From Anthonomus grandis grandis (taxonomy: Eukaryota > Arthropoda > Insecta > Coleoptera > Curculionidae), in assembly GCF_022605725.1 (NCBI RefSeq), contig NC_065557.1, positions 682,001-746,000 on the forward strand: a stretch of DNA of 64,000 bases, written 5' to 3'. The notes under the pieces are model-generated. The model had not been told where the DNA came from. It saw only the letters and a program-made list of their open reading frames with translations, and did not search any database. Positions 23,401 through 36,300 of this stretch are shown one piece after another. Numbering within the stretch: position 1 is the stretch's first letter; each line of letters begins with the position of its first letter. The position numbers and the translations under genes were made by a program.

Positions 23401-26400
23401 AAATTAAAATTTGTTTTTCCCTAATAAATTGAGAAAATGGCCATAACTCAAAAACCAGGGCACCTAAAGACCTGAAAATTTGTATACGGGTTCTTCAATT
23501 AAATTCATTTGACACCTATTTCAGGGTTTTTTGAAAAATGTACAGAGTGCAAATAAAAAAAATATTTTTGAAAAATTAATATTTTTTTTCCTAATAAATT
23601 GAGAAAATGGTCATAACTCAAAAACCAGGGCACCTAAAGACCTGAAAATTTGTATACGGGTTCTTCAATTAAATTCATTTGACACCTATTTCAGGGTTTT
23701 TTGAAAAATATACAGAGTGCAGAGAAAAAAAATATTTTTGAAAAATTAATATTTTTTTTCCTAATAAATTGAGAAAATGGCCATAACTCAAAAACCAGGG
23801 CACCTAAAGACCTGAAAATTTGTATACGGGTTCTTCAATTAAATTCATTGGACACCTATTTCAGGGTTTTTTGAAAAATGTACAGAGTGCAAATAAAAAA
23901 AATATTTTTGAAAAATTAATATTTTTTTTCCTAATAAATTGAGAAAATGGTCATAACTCAAAAACCAGGGCACCTAAAGACCTGAAAATTTGTATACGGG
24001 TTCTTCAATTAAATTCATTTGACACCTATTTCAGGGTTTTTTGAAAAATATACAGAGTGCAGAGAAAAAAAATATTTTTGAAAAATTAATATTTTTTTTC
24101 CTAATAAATTGAGAAAATGGCCATAACTCAAAAACCAGGGCACCTAAAGACCTGAAAATTTGTATACGGGTTCTTCAATTAAATTCATTGGACACCTATT
24201 TCAGGGTTTTTTGAAAAATGTACAGAGTGCAAATAAAAAAAATATTTTTGAAAAATTTTTTTTTTTTTTCCTAATAAATTGAGAAAATGGTCATAACTCA
24301 AAAACCAGGGCACCTAAAGACCTGAAAATTTGTATACGGGTTCTTCAATTAAATTCATTTGACACCTATTTCAGGGTTTTTTGAAAAATATACAGAGTGC
24401 AGGGAAAAAAAATATTTTTGAAAAATTTATATTTTTTTTCCTAATAAATTGAGAAAATGGTCATAACTCAAAAACCAGGGCACCTAAAGACCTGAAAATT
24501 TGTATACGGGTTCTTCAATTAAATTCATTTGACACCTATTTCAGGGTTTTTTGAAAAATATACAGAGTGCAAAGAAAAAAAATATTTTTGAAAAATTAAT
24601 ATTTTTTTTCATAATAAATTGAGAAAATGGTCATAACTCAAAAACCAGGGCACCTAAAGACCTGAAAATTTGTATACGGGTTCTTCATTTGAATTCATTA
24701 GACACCTATTTCAGGGTTTTTTGAAAAATATACAGAGTGCAAAGAAAATAAATATTTTTGAAAAATTAAAATTTGTTTTTCCCTAATAAATTGAGAAAAT
24801 GGCCATAACTCAAAAACCAGGGCACCTAAAGAGCTGAAAATTTGTATACGAGTTCTTCATTTAAATTCATTAGACACCTATTTCAGGGTTTTTTGAAAAA
24901 TATACAAAGTGCAGAGAAAAAAAATATTTTTGAAAAATTAATATTTTTTTTCATAATAAATTGAGAAAATGGCCATAACTCAAAAACCAGGGCACCTAAA
25001 GACCTGAAAATTTGTATACGGGTTCTTCATTTGAATTCATTAGACACCTATTTCAGGGTTTTTTGAAAAATATACAGAGTGCAAAGAAAATAAATATTTT
25101 TGAAAAATTAAAATTTGTTTTTCCCTAATAAATTGAGAAAATGGCCATAACTCAAAAACCAGGGCACCTAAAGAGCTGAAAATTTGTATACGAGTTCTTC
25201 ATTTAAATTCATTAGACACCTATTTCAGGGTTTTTTGAAAAATATACAAAGTGCAGAGAAAAAAAATATTTTTGAAAAATTAATATTTTTTTTCCTAATA
25301 AATTGAGAAAATGGTCATAACTCAAAAACCAGGGCACCTAAAGACCTGAAAATTTGTATACGGGTTCTTCAATTAAATTCATTTGACACCTATTTCAGGG
25401 TTTTTTGAAAAATATACAGAGTGCAGAGAAAAAAAATATTTTTGAAAAATTTATATTTTTTTTCCTAATAAATTGAGAAAATGGTCATAACTCAAAAACC
25501 AGGGCACCTAAAGACCTGAAAATTTGTATACGGGTTCTTCAATTAAATTCATTTGACACCTATTTCAGGGTTTTTTGAAAAATATACAGAGTGCAAAGAA
25601 AAAAAATATTTTTGAAAAATTAATATTTTTTTTCATAATAAATTGAGAAAATGGCCATAACTCAAAAACCAGGGCACCTAAAGACCTGAAAATTTGTATA
25701 CGGGTTCTTCATTTGAATTCATTAGACACCTATTTCAGGGTTTTTTGAAAAATATACAAAGTGCAAAGAAAATAAATATTTTTGAAAAATTAAAATTTGT
25801 TTTTCCCTAATAAATTGAGAAAATGGCCATAACTCAAAAACCAGGGCACCTAAAGACCTGAAAATTTGTATACGGGTTCTTCAATTAAATTCATTTGACA
25901 CCTATTTCAGGGTTTTTTGAAAAATGTACAGAGTGCAAATAAAAAAAATATTTTTGAAAAATTAATATTTTTTTTCCTAATAAATTGAGAAAATGGTCAT
26001 AACTCAAAAACCAGGGCACCTAAAGACCTGAAAATTTGTATACGGGTTCTTCAATTAAATTCATTTGACACCTATTTCAGGGTTTTTTGAAAAATATACA
26101 GAGTGCAGAGAAAAAAAATATTTTTGAAAAATTAATATTTTTTTTCCTAATAAATTGAGAAAATGGCCATAACTCAAAAACCAGGGCACCTAAAGACCTG
26201 AAAATTTGTATACGGGTTCTTCAATTAAATTCATTTGACACCTATTTCAGGGTTTTTTGAAAAATATACAGAGTGCAGAGAAAAAAAATATTTTTGAAAA
26301 ATTTATATTTTTTTTCCTAATAAATTGAGAAAATGGTCATAACTCAAAAACCAGGGCACCTAAAGACCTGAAAATTTGTATACGGGTTCTTCAATTAAAT

Positions 26401-28830
26401 TCATTTGACACCTATTTCAGGGTTTTTTGAAAAATATACAGAGTGCAGAGAAAAAAAATATTTTTGAAAAATTTATATTTTTTTTCATAATAAATTGAGA
26501 AAATGGCCATAACTCAAAAACCAGGGCACCTAAACACCTGAAAATTTGTATACGGGTTCTCCATTTAAATTCATTTGACACCTATTTCAGGGTTTTTTGA
26601 AAAATGTACAGAGTGCAAATAAAAAAAATATTTTTGAAAAATTAATATTTTTTTTCATAATAAATTGAGAAAATGGCCATAACTCAAAAACCAGGGCACC
26701 TAAAGACCTGAAAATTTGTATACGGGTTCTTCATTTGAATTCATTAGACACCTATTTCAGGGTTTTTTGAAAAATATACAAAGTGCAAAGAAAATAAATA
26801 TTTTTGAAAAATTAAAATTTGTTTTTCCCTAATAAATTGAGAAAATGGCCATAACTCAAAAACCAGGGCACCTAAAGACCTGAAAATTTGTATACGGGTT
26901 CTTCAATTAAATTCATTTGACACCTATTTCAGGGTTTTTTGAAAAATGTACAGAGTGCAAATAAAAAAAATATTTTTGAAAAATTAATATTTTTTTTCCT
27001 AATAAATTGAGAAAATGGTCATAACTCAAAAACCAGGGCACCTAAAGACCTGAAAATTTGTATACGGGTTCTTCAATTAAATTCATTTGACACCTATTTC
27101 AGGGTTTTTTGAAAAATATACAGAGTGCAGAGAAAAAAAATATTTTTGAAAAATTAATATTTTTTTTCCTAATAAATTGAGAAAATGGCCATAACTCAAA
27201 AACCAGGGCACCTAAAGACCTGAAAATTTGTATACGGGTTCTTCAATTAAATTCATTGGACACCTATTTCAGGGTTTTTTGAAAAATGTACAGAGTGCAA
27301 ATAAAAAAAATATTTTTGAAAAATTAATATTTTTTTTCCTAATAAATTGAGAAAATGGTCATAACTCAAAAACCAGGGCACCTAAAGACCTGAAAATTTG
27401 TATACGGGTTCTTCAATTAAATTCATTTGACACCTATTTCAGGGTTTTTTGAAAAATATACAGAGTGCAGAGAAAAAAAATATTTTTGAAAAATTAATAT
27501 TTTTTTTCCTAATAAATTGAGAAAATGGCCATAACTCAAAAACCAGGGCACCTAAAGACCTGAAAATTTGTATACGGGTTCTTCAATTAAATTCATTGGA
27601 CACCTATTTCAGGGTTTTTTGAAAAATGTACAGAGTGCAAATAAAAAAAATATTTTTGAAAAATTTTTTTTTTTTTTCCTAATAAATTGAGAAAATGGTC
27701 ATAACTCAAAAACCAGGGCACCTAAAGACCTGAAAATTTGTATACGGGTTCTTCAATTAAATTCATTTGACACCTATTTCAGGGTTTTTTGAAAAATATA
27801 CAGAGTGCAGAGAAAAAAAATATTTTTGAAAAATTTATATTTTTTTTCCTAATAAATTGAGAAAATGGTCATAACTCAAAAACCAGGGCACCTAAAGACC
27901 TGAAAATTTGTATACGGGTTCTTCAATTAAATTCATTTGACACCTATTTCAGGGTTTTTTGAAAAATATACAGAGTGCAAAGAAAAAAAATATTTTTGAA
28001 AAATTAATATTTTTTTTCATAATAAATTGAGAAAATGGTCATAACTCAAAAACCAGGGCACCTAAAGACCTGAAAATTTGTATACGGGTTCTTCATTTGA
28101 ATTCATTAGACACCTATTTCAGGGTTTTTTGAAAAATATACAGAGTGCAAAGAAAATAAATATTTTTGAAAAATTAAAATTTGTTTTTCCCTAATAAATT
28201 GAGAAAATGGCCATAACTCAAAAACCAGGGCACCTAAAGAGCTGAAAATTTGTATACGAGTTCTTCATTTAAATTCATTAGACACCTATTTCAGGGTTTT
28301 TTGAAAAATATACAAAGTGCAGAGAAAAAAAATATTTTTGAAAAATTAATATTTTTTTTCATAATAAATTGAGAAAATGGCCATAACTCAAAAACCAGGG
28401 CACCTAAAGACCTGAAAATTTGTATACGGGTTCTTCATTTGAATTCATTAGACACCTATTTCAGGGTTTTTTGAAAAATATACAGAGTGCAAAGAAAATA
28501 AATATTTTTGAAAAATTAAAATTTGTTTTTCCCTAATAAATTGAGAAAATGGCCATAACTCAAAAACCAGGGCACCTAAAGAGCTGAAAATTTGTATACG
28601 AGTTCTTCATTTAAATTCATTAGACACCTATTTCAGGGTTTTTTGAAAAATGTACAGAGTGCAGAGAAAAAAAATATTTTTGAAAAAATAATATTTTTTT
28701 TCATAATAAATTGAGAAAATGGCCATAACTCAAAAACCAGGGCACCTAAACACCTGAAAATTTGTATACGAATTCTTCATTCAAATTAATTAGACCCTAT
28801 TTTAGGGTTTTTCAAAAAACATACAAGTGG
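17466..28830. repeat. 170-bp satellite array, ~66 copies, between ACE-like and PP2C-like genes
   Basis: Tandem units of about 170 bp. ATGGCCATAACTC recurs at 17484, 17653, 17823 and 17993. Unit landmarks are ACCAGGGCACCTAAAGACCT, GAAAATTTGTATACGGGTTC and GACACCTATTTCAGGGTTTT. Variant monomers recur at offsets near 3.4 kb: 18061-18730 against 21461-22130 at 3400 bp, and 24250-25180 against 27658-28588 at 3408 bp, or about 20 monomers. The 63-codon ORFs at 18730 and 22301 are identical artefacts of this. The array fills the whole intergenic space between convergently placed ends of two minus-strand genes. Confidence 0.97.
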
Positions 28831-29431
28831 TTGATTAAAGTTCAAATCACCCATAGACTTCTTTTTTGCATCTCTCAAAAGATGCATTTTTACTTGCCCA
28901 CTGTATTAATCACCAAACAGGATGTATGCAAAATGACACCCAAGTTAATTACTAGATATATATTTAAAAGGCCACAGTTAATTTCCCCTATTATTAAATA
29001 AAATAATAGAAAATGACTGAGGAATTATATTAGAATTAAAAATAAACGTTCTTGTTTTTGTTACGTTTCCGCCCATTAGCTATTATCTACTTGTTTGCTT
29101 GCTCTTAAAGGAAAAATTGAATACAGTGTGTCCTTGATTAACCTTGAAATAAATTGAAACTAAATTGAAAAAAAAAATTATTTAATCAAATATCCTCATT
29201 TCATTTGGACAAACACAGACAAATTAGCAGTACTACTTAAACCTAAAAGCACTTAGTTCAATAAAAAAAATTAGCCCGAATATATAGAAAAATATGATCA
29301 TGAAACGACCGTTTATTGCACACATCCTAAAAAGAAAGAGTATTAAATGTGGCAGCGTCGGTTTACTTCGTTCTGTCCGCAAAACGAACTATTATTAAAG
29401 CTTAAAATCGAAACCGGTACCTGTCAAAGTG
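28831..29431. other. 3' flank of PP2C-like gene
   Basis: AT-rich sequence between the satellite and the PP2C-like stop codon. It contains the 3' UTR and poly(A) signal of that gene (minus strand). No other feature seen. Confidence 0.5.
29312..29317 (-). terminator. Poly(A) signal of PP2C-like gene
   Basis: TTTATT on the plus strand reads AATAAA on the minus strand, about 115 bases after the stop codon at 29432-29434. Other A-rich hexamers are nearby, so use is inferred. Confidence 0.5.
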
Positions 29432-30384
29432 TCACCCCACGACATTCCCCACATTATAAGCGACCGCGGTGACGTGATCCAACTTGCCCGGCAACGACTG
29501 CACCCGCTCCAACCCCCGTTTCCTGCGCGCCCTCTTCTCCTGATTGGACACCTCGACCATCACCCCGTTCCTGTTGTCGTAGTACATCTCGCGATCCTCC
29601 AGGGTGCGTCTTTTGGCCGCCGTGACGCTTATCGCGAAACTGACCAGCGTCTCGCACAATTTCCTCGCGTCGTTTATCGGCGAGTCGCGGCCGGAGATGC
29701 CACGTTTCAAGATGTCCTCCATCAGGAGCAGTTGCAGCTCGTACCGCTGGATGGGGCTGACGTACGGGATTCCCTCGTCGTTCCTTAGGATCGGAGGGCG
29801 GTTTTGTGCGGCACCAGGCCTGAGGTCCAGTGACGTTTTCGATTTGAGGAATTTATAACGGCCCGTCTGGGTGCCTGGGTGGGTCGGAGGGCTGATTTTT
29901 CTCGCCGCTTGTTTCCTGAGACTGCTCGCCTTGTTCTCTATGACGGGCGCGGGGGGTTTTTTCGTCTCCTTTCGCGGTTCTTCGACCGAATTCGCGCGGA
30001 TAAAGTGGTTGGCCACCGAAGGGTTTTGCTGCATTTCCGGTTCCAGGCTGGTCGCTCTTAATTTGCTGCGCCTCGGGGGTTTTTGAGGTGGTTCGGGCGG
30101 AACCTTTTGGGCGGTCTCCCGTGGTGGTCTGAGGTTCTCCTGGTTCGCGGACGGTTTTTTCGCGCGGGTTTTTATCGTTTCGATGTTTGAATTGACGGTG
30201 AATTTGCACACGTTCGGGTCGAAGTTGTCGGTTAGACCGTCGCTGGCTACCATGACGATGTCGCCCTTTTGCAGGGTGGTGATCGACAGGGTCAAGTTGC
30301 TCAGTTCCGGGTTGATGCCGTCCACGGGGCCTAGGGCTCCCAAGGCGTCTCGCATGTCCCTGTTGCTGTTTACGTCATGGGAAC
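29432..30384 (-). CDS. CG9801: PP2C-like exon 7 (C-terminal half, stop)
   Basis: 953 bases. Acceptor CTTGCAG completes a glycine and continues SHDVNSNRDMRDALGALGP, then GDIVMVASDGLTDN. A long basic and proline-rich insert follows, then SPIQRYELQLLLMEDILKRG, FAISVTAAKRRTLED and the closing LDHVTAVAYNVGNVVG with stop at 29432-29434. The exon is clearly GC-richer than its surroundings. Confidence 0.95.
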
Positions 30385-33300
30385 CTGCAAGCGTTTATTC
30401 AGCTCTAAATCAAAAATTTTGTAACTTCAGAATGGGGCAAATTAAAGATTATTTTTTCAAGCGTCTTTTAAGGAAAAGATGACGTTTAACCTCGCAATTG
30501 AACGGCCTATTGTTCATCTCACTTCCACTGCTAATTTAGTATTGCAAATGCCCCATTCTACGTTGATTAACAAATCAATCATGCATAAAATTAAGATCTG
30601 TAATCGTTTGCTGCAACACATTGAACAGCGCTTTTCTCTTTTGTTTAGGCTATTTCGGAAGAAGGTCTGCAATTTTCTTCTTGGAAGTGTTTACAATAAT
30701 CTGAATGAGTTTTATTGTCATAACATTTAAATATGATTAATTCATTTCAAATGTTTGTATTCTTATTATTTTAATTAAAGTTAACCCTTTTAAGAGTTTT
30801 TTAAATCAATTTTTTATTTCAAAACTTCAGTCTACTTATTTTCAATGGATTTATACTATGTGTGCTTTGAAAGAATACCTTCTGCTGGCCGAGCAAAATG
30901 AAGATTGTTATTTTTAATTAAATTACAAAATACAAGAAAGCTATTCATATTAATTATATTGCTACTGACTTACAGGTTCTCTATTCAAATATTTAGACAT
31001 CAGGATTATTCGAACTTCGTTGTGTATTCTAGTTTCCTCATCACAGGATAGTTATTGTTTCGATTCTCTAAGTCTGAGTTTAGTGTGTTGTAAATATTTT
31101 ATAATTTTATTAATTTTTATTAACAATCAAGTTGAAACTTTTAAATAATTAACACTTATTTAAAGATTATACTGTCAAACGTTATTGAATTGCCTATAAT
31201 TCATGGCTGGTGCGAATTGGCGGCACCTATTTCAGGGTTTATTGAAGAATATACAAAGTGCAAAGAAAACAAAGATTTTGGAAAAATTCATATTTTTTTT
31301 CCTAATAAATTGAGTTACAGTTCATTTATCTTCATCATCACCGTTTGTTGCATTTATTGTAATATGGTAGCCATACAAATAATTTTTAACATATACCATG
31401 TGTCTATCTTAATGGTCAAAGGTTTAGTTAAAAAAATAGTTGGATATTGATGGGGGTAGGAACCTTAACATAGATTATCAACAAGATGGAGCGCCGCGTT
31501 TCGAAATTACTGAATTGAGAGAAGAGGTTCAATGGAATGGCCGGCGAGATGACCAGATCCAACACCCCTCGACTTTTTTCTCTCGGGGTAGGCATATATC
31601 CTGGACGCAGTTTAAAAATAAGAAAAGAATCATCATAAAATGAGTGTATACATCCGTGATTGAATTAAGTGAACTTGAAAAACACAATTTTAGAAGGATA
31701 CCAGGGATAATAAAGAACTGAGACAGGGATATGCCAGAAAAAGTCGACATTTTGGCTCTCCTAAGACATATATCCTGGACACAACTTGGCCCCAATAGTT
31801 TTTTTCTGTTTTTGCAATTAAAGTTATAGGGAGCAGGGGTGTGACAACAGTGAAGTAAGAGTGTTTAGGTGATTGAATCTCTGACTTGAAAAAAATGCCA
31901 ATGGGCTCATTTTTGTAAGAAGTTTTATATTCTACAATAAACGTAAATATTTTTCTTAAGAATGAGTATTTAAGGGATATGAGAGCCCAAATCGAGAACG
32001 ATAAAAGGCTAAAAGTTCCTGACAACTGTTAAAGGTACAATTAATTCTATGAACATTCCAAAACGTACTTAAGGTTCAAAAATCTCTGACTGGAATTTTT
32101 TCAAATTTGAACCAAATGTGAACGACCCATAGTCAAAGTCAAAAGTTTATTGCAAAGCAAATTTGCTGTACAATTTACAAAAAATTCCTAAATTTAGTTA
32201 GAGGTATAGTAGGAATAAAATACAATTAACCTAGACATACATGCACGCAAATTACAGGTCATTAAGGTTCTGCAACATAAGTATAGATAGGTCAAGATAT
32301 TCTGTGAAATCATAATTAGCAGATCTCAGTAGAACTTTTTTTAATGACAATATCAAATTTTCGTCTATTCCAGTCGCGAATCCTTAAAGGCAATAAATTA
32401 TACATGAGCTTTCCATAGTGGAAAATAGTATTTCTACTTAAAGTGCTCCGAGACTAAGGTACCTGAAGGTTTTGTCTGGAACGTGTTTGGTAATTATGTA
32501 TTTTAGCCCTTTGTTGGAAGAATGACAATGGCGAAATGTTTCAAACAAAATAAGATCATATAGAGTTAGTATTTTGTAGTGTTGAAACAGACACTTAGAG
32601 TGGTCAGACTATAGGTCTGCACATGATAAGACCCTAACAGCTCTCTTCTGCAGAAGAAACAGAGAATGTAACTTAGTAGCAGTACAGTAACCAAGGAACA
32701 GGATGTCGTACCTGGGCATGATATACTTCTTTTGAGATGCCTGGGTTATTAATCTCCATAGCTTCTGTTCTTATTTCGTAAATAGCTGATGATAGACTTT
32801 TTAATAGCTTGTTAGTGTAAACATTCCACTTTAAATTTTGGTCGATTATTGGTGCCAGGAACTTATACTCACCCACTCTCTGAACCAAACTATTGTGAAT
32901 TTGTCACTTGTCATTTTACTGAAGTCACTGTTATTCAAAGTGGATTTTCTCACAAACTACCGAAGCGATTTCAACAAAACCGATTGCCTTGAATGTAGAA
33001 TTGAATTCTCTAAAAATGATGACTAAGGTCCAAAAGTCTTAATTTAATACTTTTTCAACTATGTAGCCTTAAACCATCCATGGCGTCCTTTGTCTTTTTA
33101 GCGAAGTCACTATCATGCAAAATGGATTTTCTCAAAAATTAATAGAGCGATTTCAATGAAACCAATTGCATTAGATTTGGCATTAAATTCTCTTAATAAT
33201 CTTTAAGGGTCACAAGTCTTTTATCAAAACTTCTTTCGAAATCTTGAATTATGCAAGCCACTGAACCATGTGATCAATTGGGTTTAAGAACTAAAGTCAT

Positions 33301-36300
33301 ATCTCAAATGAACACTTTACCCGTTATCCTGTCTCAAAGCAAATTTTTTTTATTCAAATTTAGATAAAACAAGGAATTTTGGGCATCAAAGAGAGTCAGC
33401 GAATGTATAGAAACTTTGGAGGACCTCTATTACAATAAAAGGATTTCTAATTCTGCAAATGTTGGTAAGAAAACTTGGTCTATTGTTAATGAATTAAGGG
33501 ATAAGGCTTCTCCATCTATCACAATCCCCACTTCACCGGATAACTTAAACAACTACTTTATAAATGTAGCCAAAAATCTCATGAATACCGTAACTCCTTC
33601 CCACGATCCTCTCTCATATCTCGCTAATGAGAATTTACATAATTTCTTTCTTACACCCATAGCATTAGAAGAACTACGCAGCACAATAAAAGACATTAAA
33701 AACAAATCTTCATCTGGGGCTGATGGTCTAACGCTCAAAATATTTTCAAATCTCCCGGATATCACTTTAAACCATCTTACCAACTTGATTAATATGTCTC
33801 TTCAAATTGGAATCTTTCCAAGCTGCCTTAAGACGGCAATTATTATTCCTTTACATAAAGGGGGCGAGAAGGATCAATGTTCGAACTATCGCCCAATTGC
33901 ACTTCTCCCAACATTATCGAAGATTATTGAAAGACTGGTAAAGAAACGACTTTTATCCTTTTTGCTTAAATATAAAATTATAACCCCGCATCAGTTCGGA
34001 TTCTTAAGTAACAAGTGCACCAATGATGCTATGTTGTCCCTCTTTAATAATATATACTCCAGCCTAAACAGCCATCTCTCTACAGCAACAATTTTCTGTG
34101 ATTTCTCTAAAGCTTTCGACTGTGTAAACAATAATATCCTAATTAATAAATTGCAGCACTATGGAATTAGAGGAACACCTCTCCAGTGGTTCATGTCATA
34201 CCTGAACAACAGGAATCAGTTTGTTAGGGTTGATTCGATGACGTCTTCGTGCAAGCCAATAGAATGCGGGGTACCTCAGGGCTCAGTTCTAGGCCCTATT
34301 TTGTTTCTTCTATTTATAAATGATATTGCTAATCTGGACATAAATGGTAAAATTTGTCTCTTTGCGGACGATACTAGTTTTTCTTGGAGCAACTTAAATA
34401 TGGTGGCTCTTCGTAGAACCATATCTCGTGACCTAGTCACCATTAAATCGTGGTGCGATTCAAATCTCTTGTGCCTTAACGTCTCAAAAACTAGAGTATT
34501 ATCATTTAGCGGTGCGTTGCAACCTTTTGTAATTAATAACAACAGAATGGAGGTCGTTGATTCCGTAAAGTTCTTGGGACTGATGGTAGACAACTCTTTA
34601 AAATGGGATATCCACATCGATTACTTATCCAAAAAATTAAGTTCTGCATGTTTTGCTCTGAGATCAGTATCCAGGGAGCTAAGTTTGGCAACGGCTATAA
34701 CAGTTTATTATGCCCTGTTTGAGTCGCACCTCCGATATGCCCTTCCGTTTTGGGGTACGTGTGGTGCGACTCAATTTGAACGCATATTTAAGCTACAAAA
34801 GAGAGCTATACGCTACTCATTAAGACTAAATTACAGAACTCACTGCCAGGAATATTTTAAAAAATTTAAAATACTAACTCTTCCTTCCTTATTTATATTT
34901 GAATCCGTCTGCCTAATCCGCAAGCACTTATCAGATATGTCAAAAAGGCCATCTCACAATTATCCTCTTAGAAACGCAGAGTACGATCTTTATCTACCAA
35001 CCCAAAAAAAATAAAATTTACATAAATGATGATTTAACACAAAATAACCAGATCCTATTGAAAAAAACCATGCAGTTTAAACATCTTCACAAATTCCTTT
35101 CGGTATTCACTAGAAACGGAAACATATTTCTAAAAAAGACACATTCTGCTGATCCAATTAAAATAAAAAATGAAGAGGACCTAAAAATTTAGAGAGGAGT
35201 GTTGTTAAGGATTACTGTTTATCATTTCAAAAAATTACTAATAATAAATGGAAATGGAAGTTTTTGATGAGATCCATATTGAAAAAAAGTCAATTACCAT
35301 AGAGCCGCAAAACATGTGTAATATTATTGAAGCAGCCACTAAGCAAATAAACATTTTATTGCTTAATATTAGAGGTATTAAAACTAATTTAGATAAGCTT
35401 ATTGTGTTTCTTGAATCCTATAATGCAAAACATTGTGATATATTGTTGCTAACTGACTGTCATAACCTTACATCCGCTTCCATGTGCCAAATACCTGAAT
35501 TTGATTGTTATTATGATAATGCAGATTTTAACGCTTTTGATGGTTTATTGATATACACCAAAAAATCCTTAAACCCTATAATATGCACAGGGAAGCAGAT
35601 TACAAGTAGAATTAGTATTACTAACTTAACTTTTATCTTGGAAAATTTATGTGTTAGCTTGGAGGTTTGCTATCGCTCCCCAAATTCTAATACACTCAAC
35701 TTTTTAACTGATTTAAGCCATTACCTTGAAAATAAAAAAAATGTGATGTAGCCTTATTTTTAGGGGACATAAACTTGAATATTTTAAATGATGGTGACAA
35801 TATGGTCAATCAATATGTATCACTTTTAAATAGCCATGGCTTTTTTTCATTATATGAGGATGTTACTAGACCTGATTCACAAACTTGTATAGATCATGTA
35901 TTTCTCAAAACTAAAATTAAAGAAAATATACTTAAATTTAATCCATATATAGTAAATCACGATATAACAGATCACTTGCCTATATTAATAAATATTGTTT
36001 CAAATAAAAATAAACCAGAAAACTCTAAAATAAATGACAACAATTAGAAACATAAATTATCAAAAATTAATCGAATTGGCGAAAAACAGAAACTGGAATG
36101 AAATATCTACACAAAACGACCCTAACTTAGCCTTGAATTTTTTGGTAAAAAATATATCTGAAATAATAAATCAGTCATACTATGAAAGAGTGTTAAACAC
36201 AAGAGTTAAAAAAATTAAACCTTGGATATCGCAAGGTATAATTACTTCAATAAAAAATAGAGACAAATTAAAACAAAAATTAAGGAAAAATCCTACACCA

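Noticed and set aside
17466..28830. CRISPR-like array of repeats and spacers
   Set aside because: The whole 170-bp unit is repeated, with no unique spacers; this is a eukaryotic satellite.
29429..29858. Plus-strand ORFs opposite PP2C-like exon 7
   Set aside because: Shadows of the GC-rich minus-strand exon, which has family motifs, splice sites and a stop.
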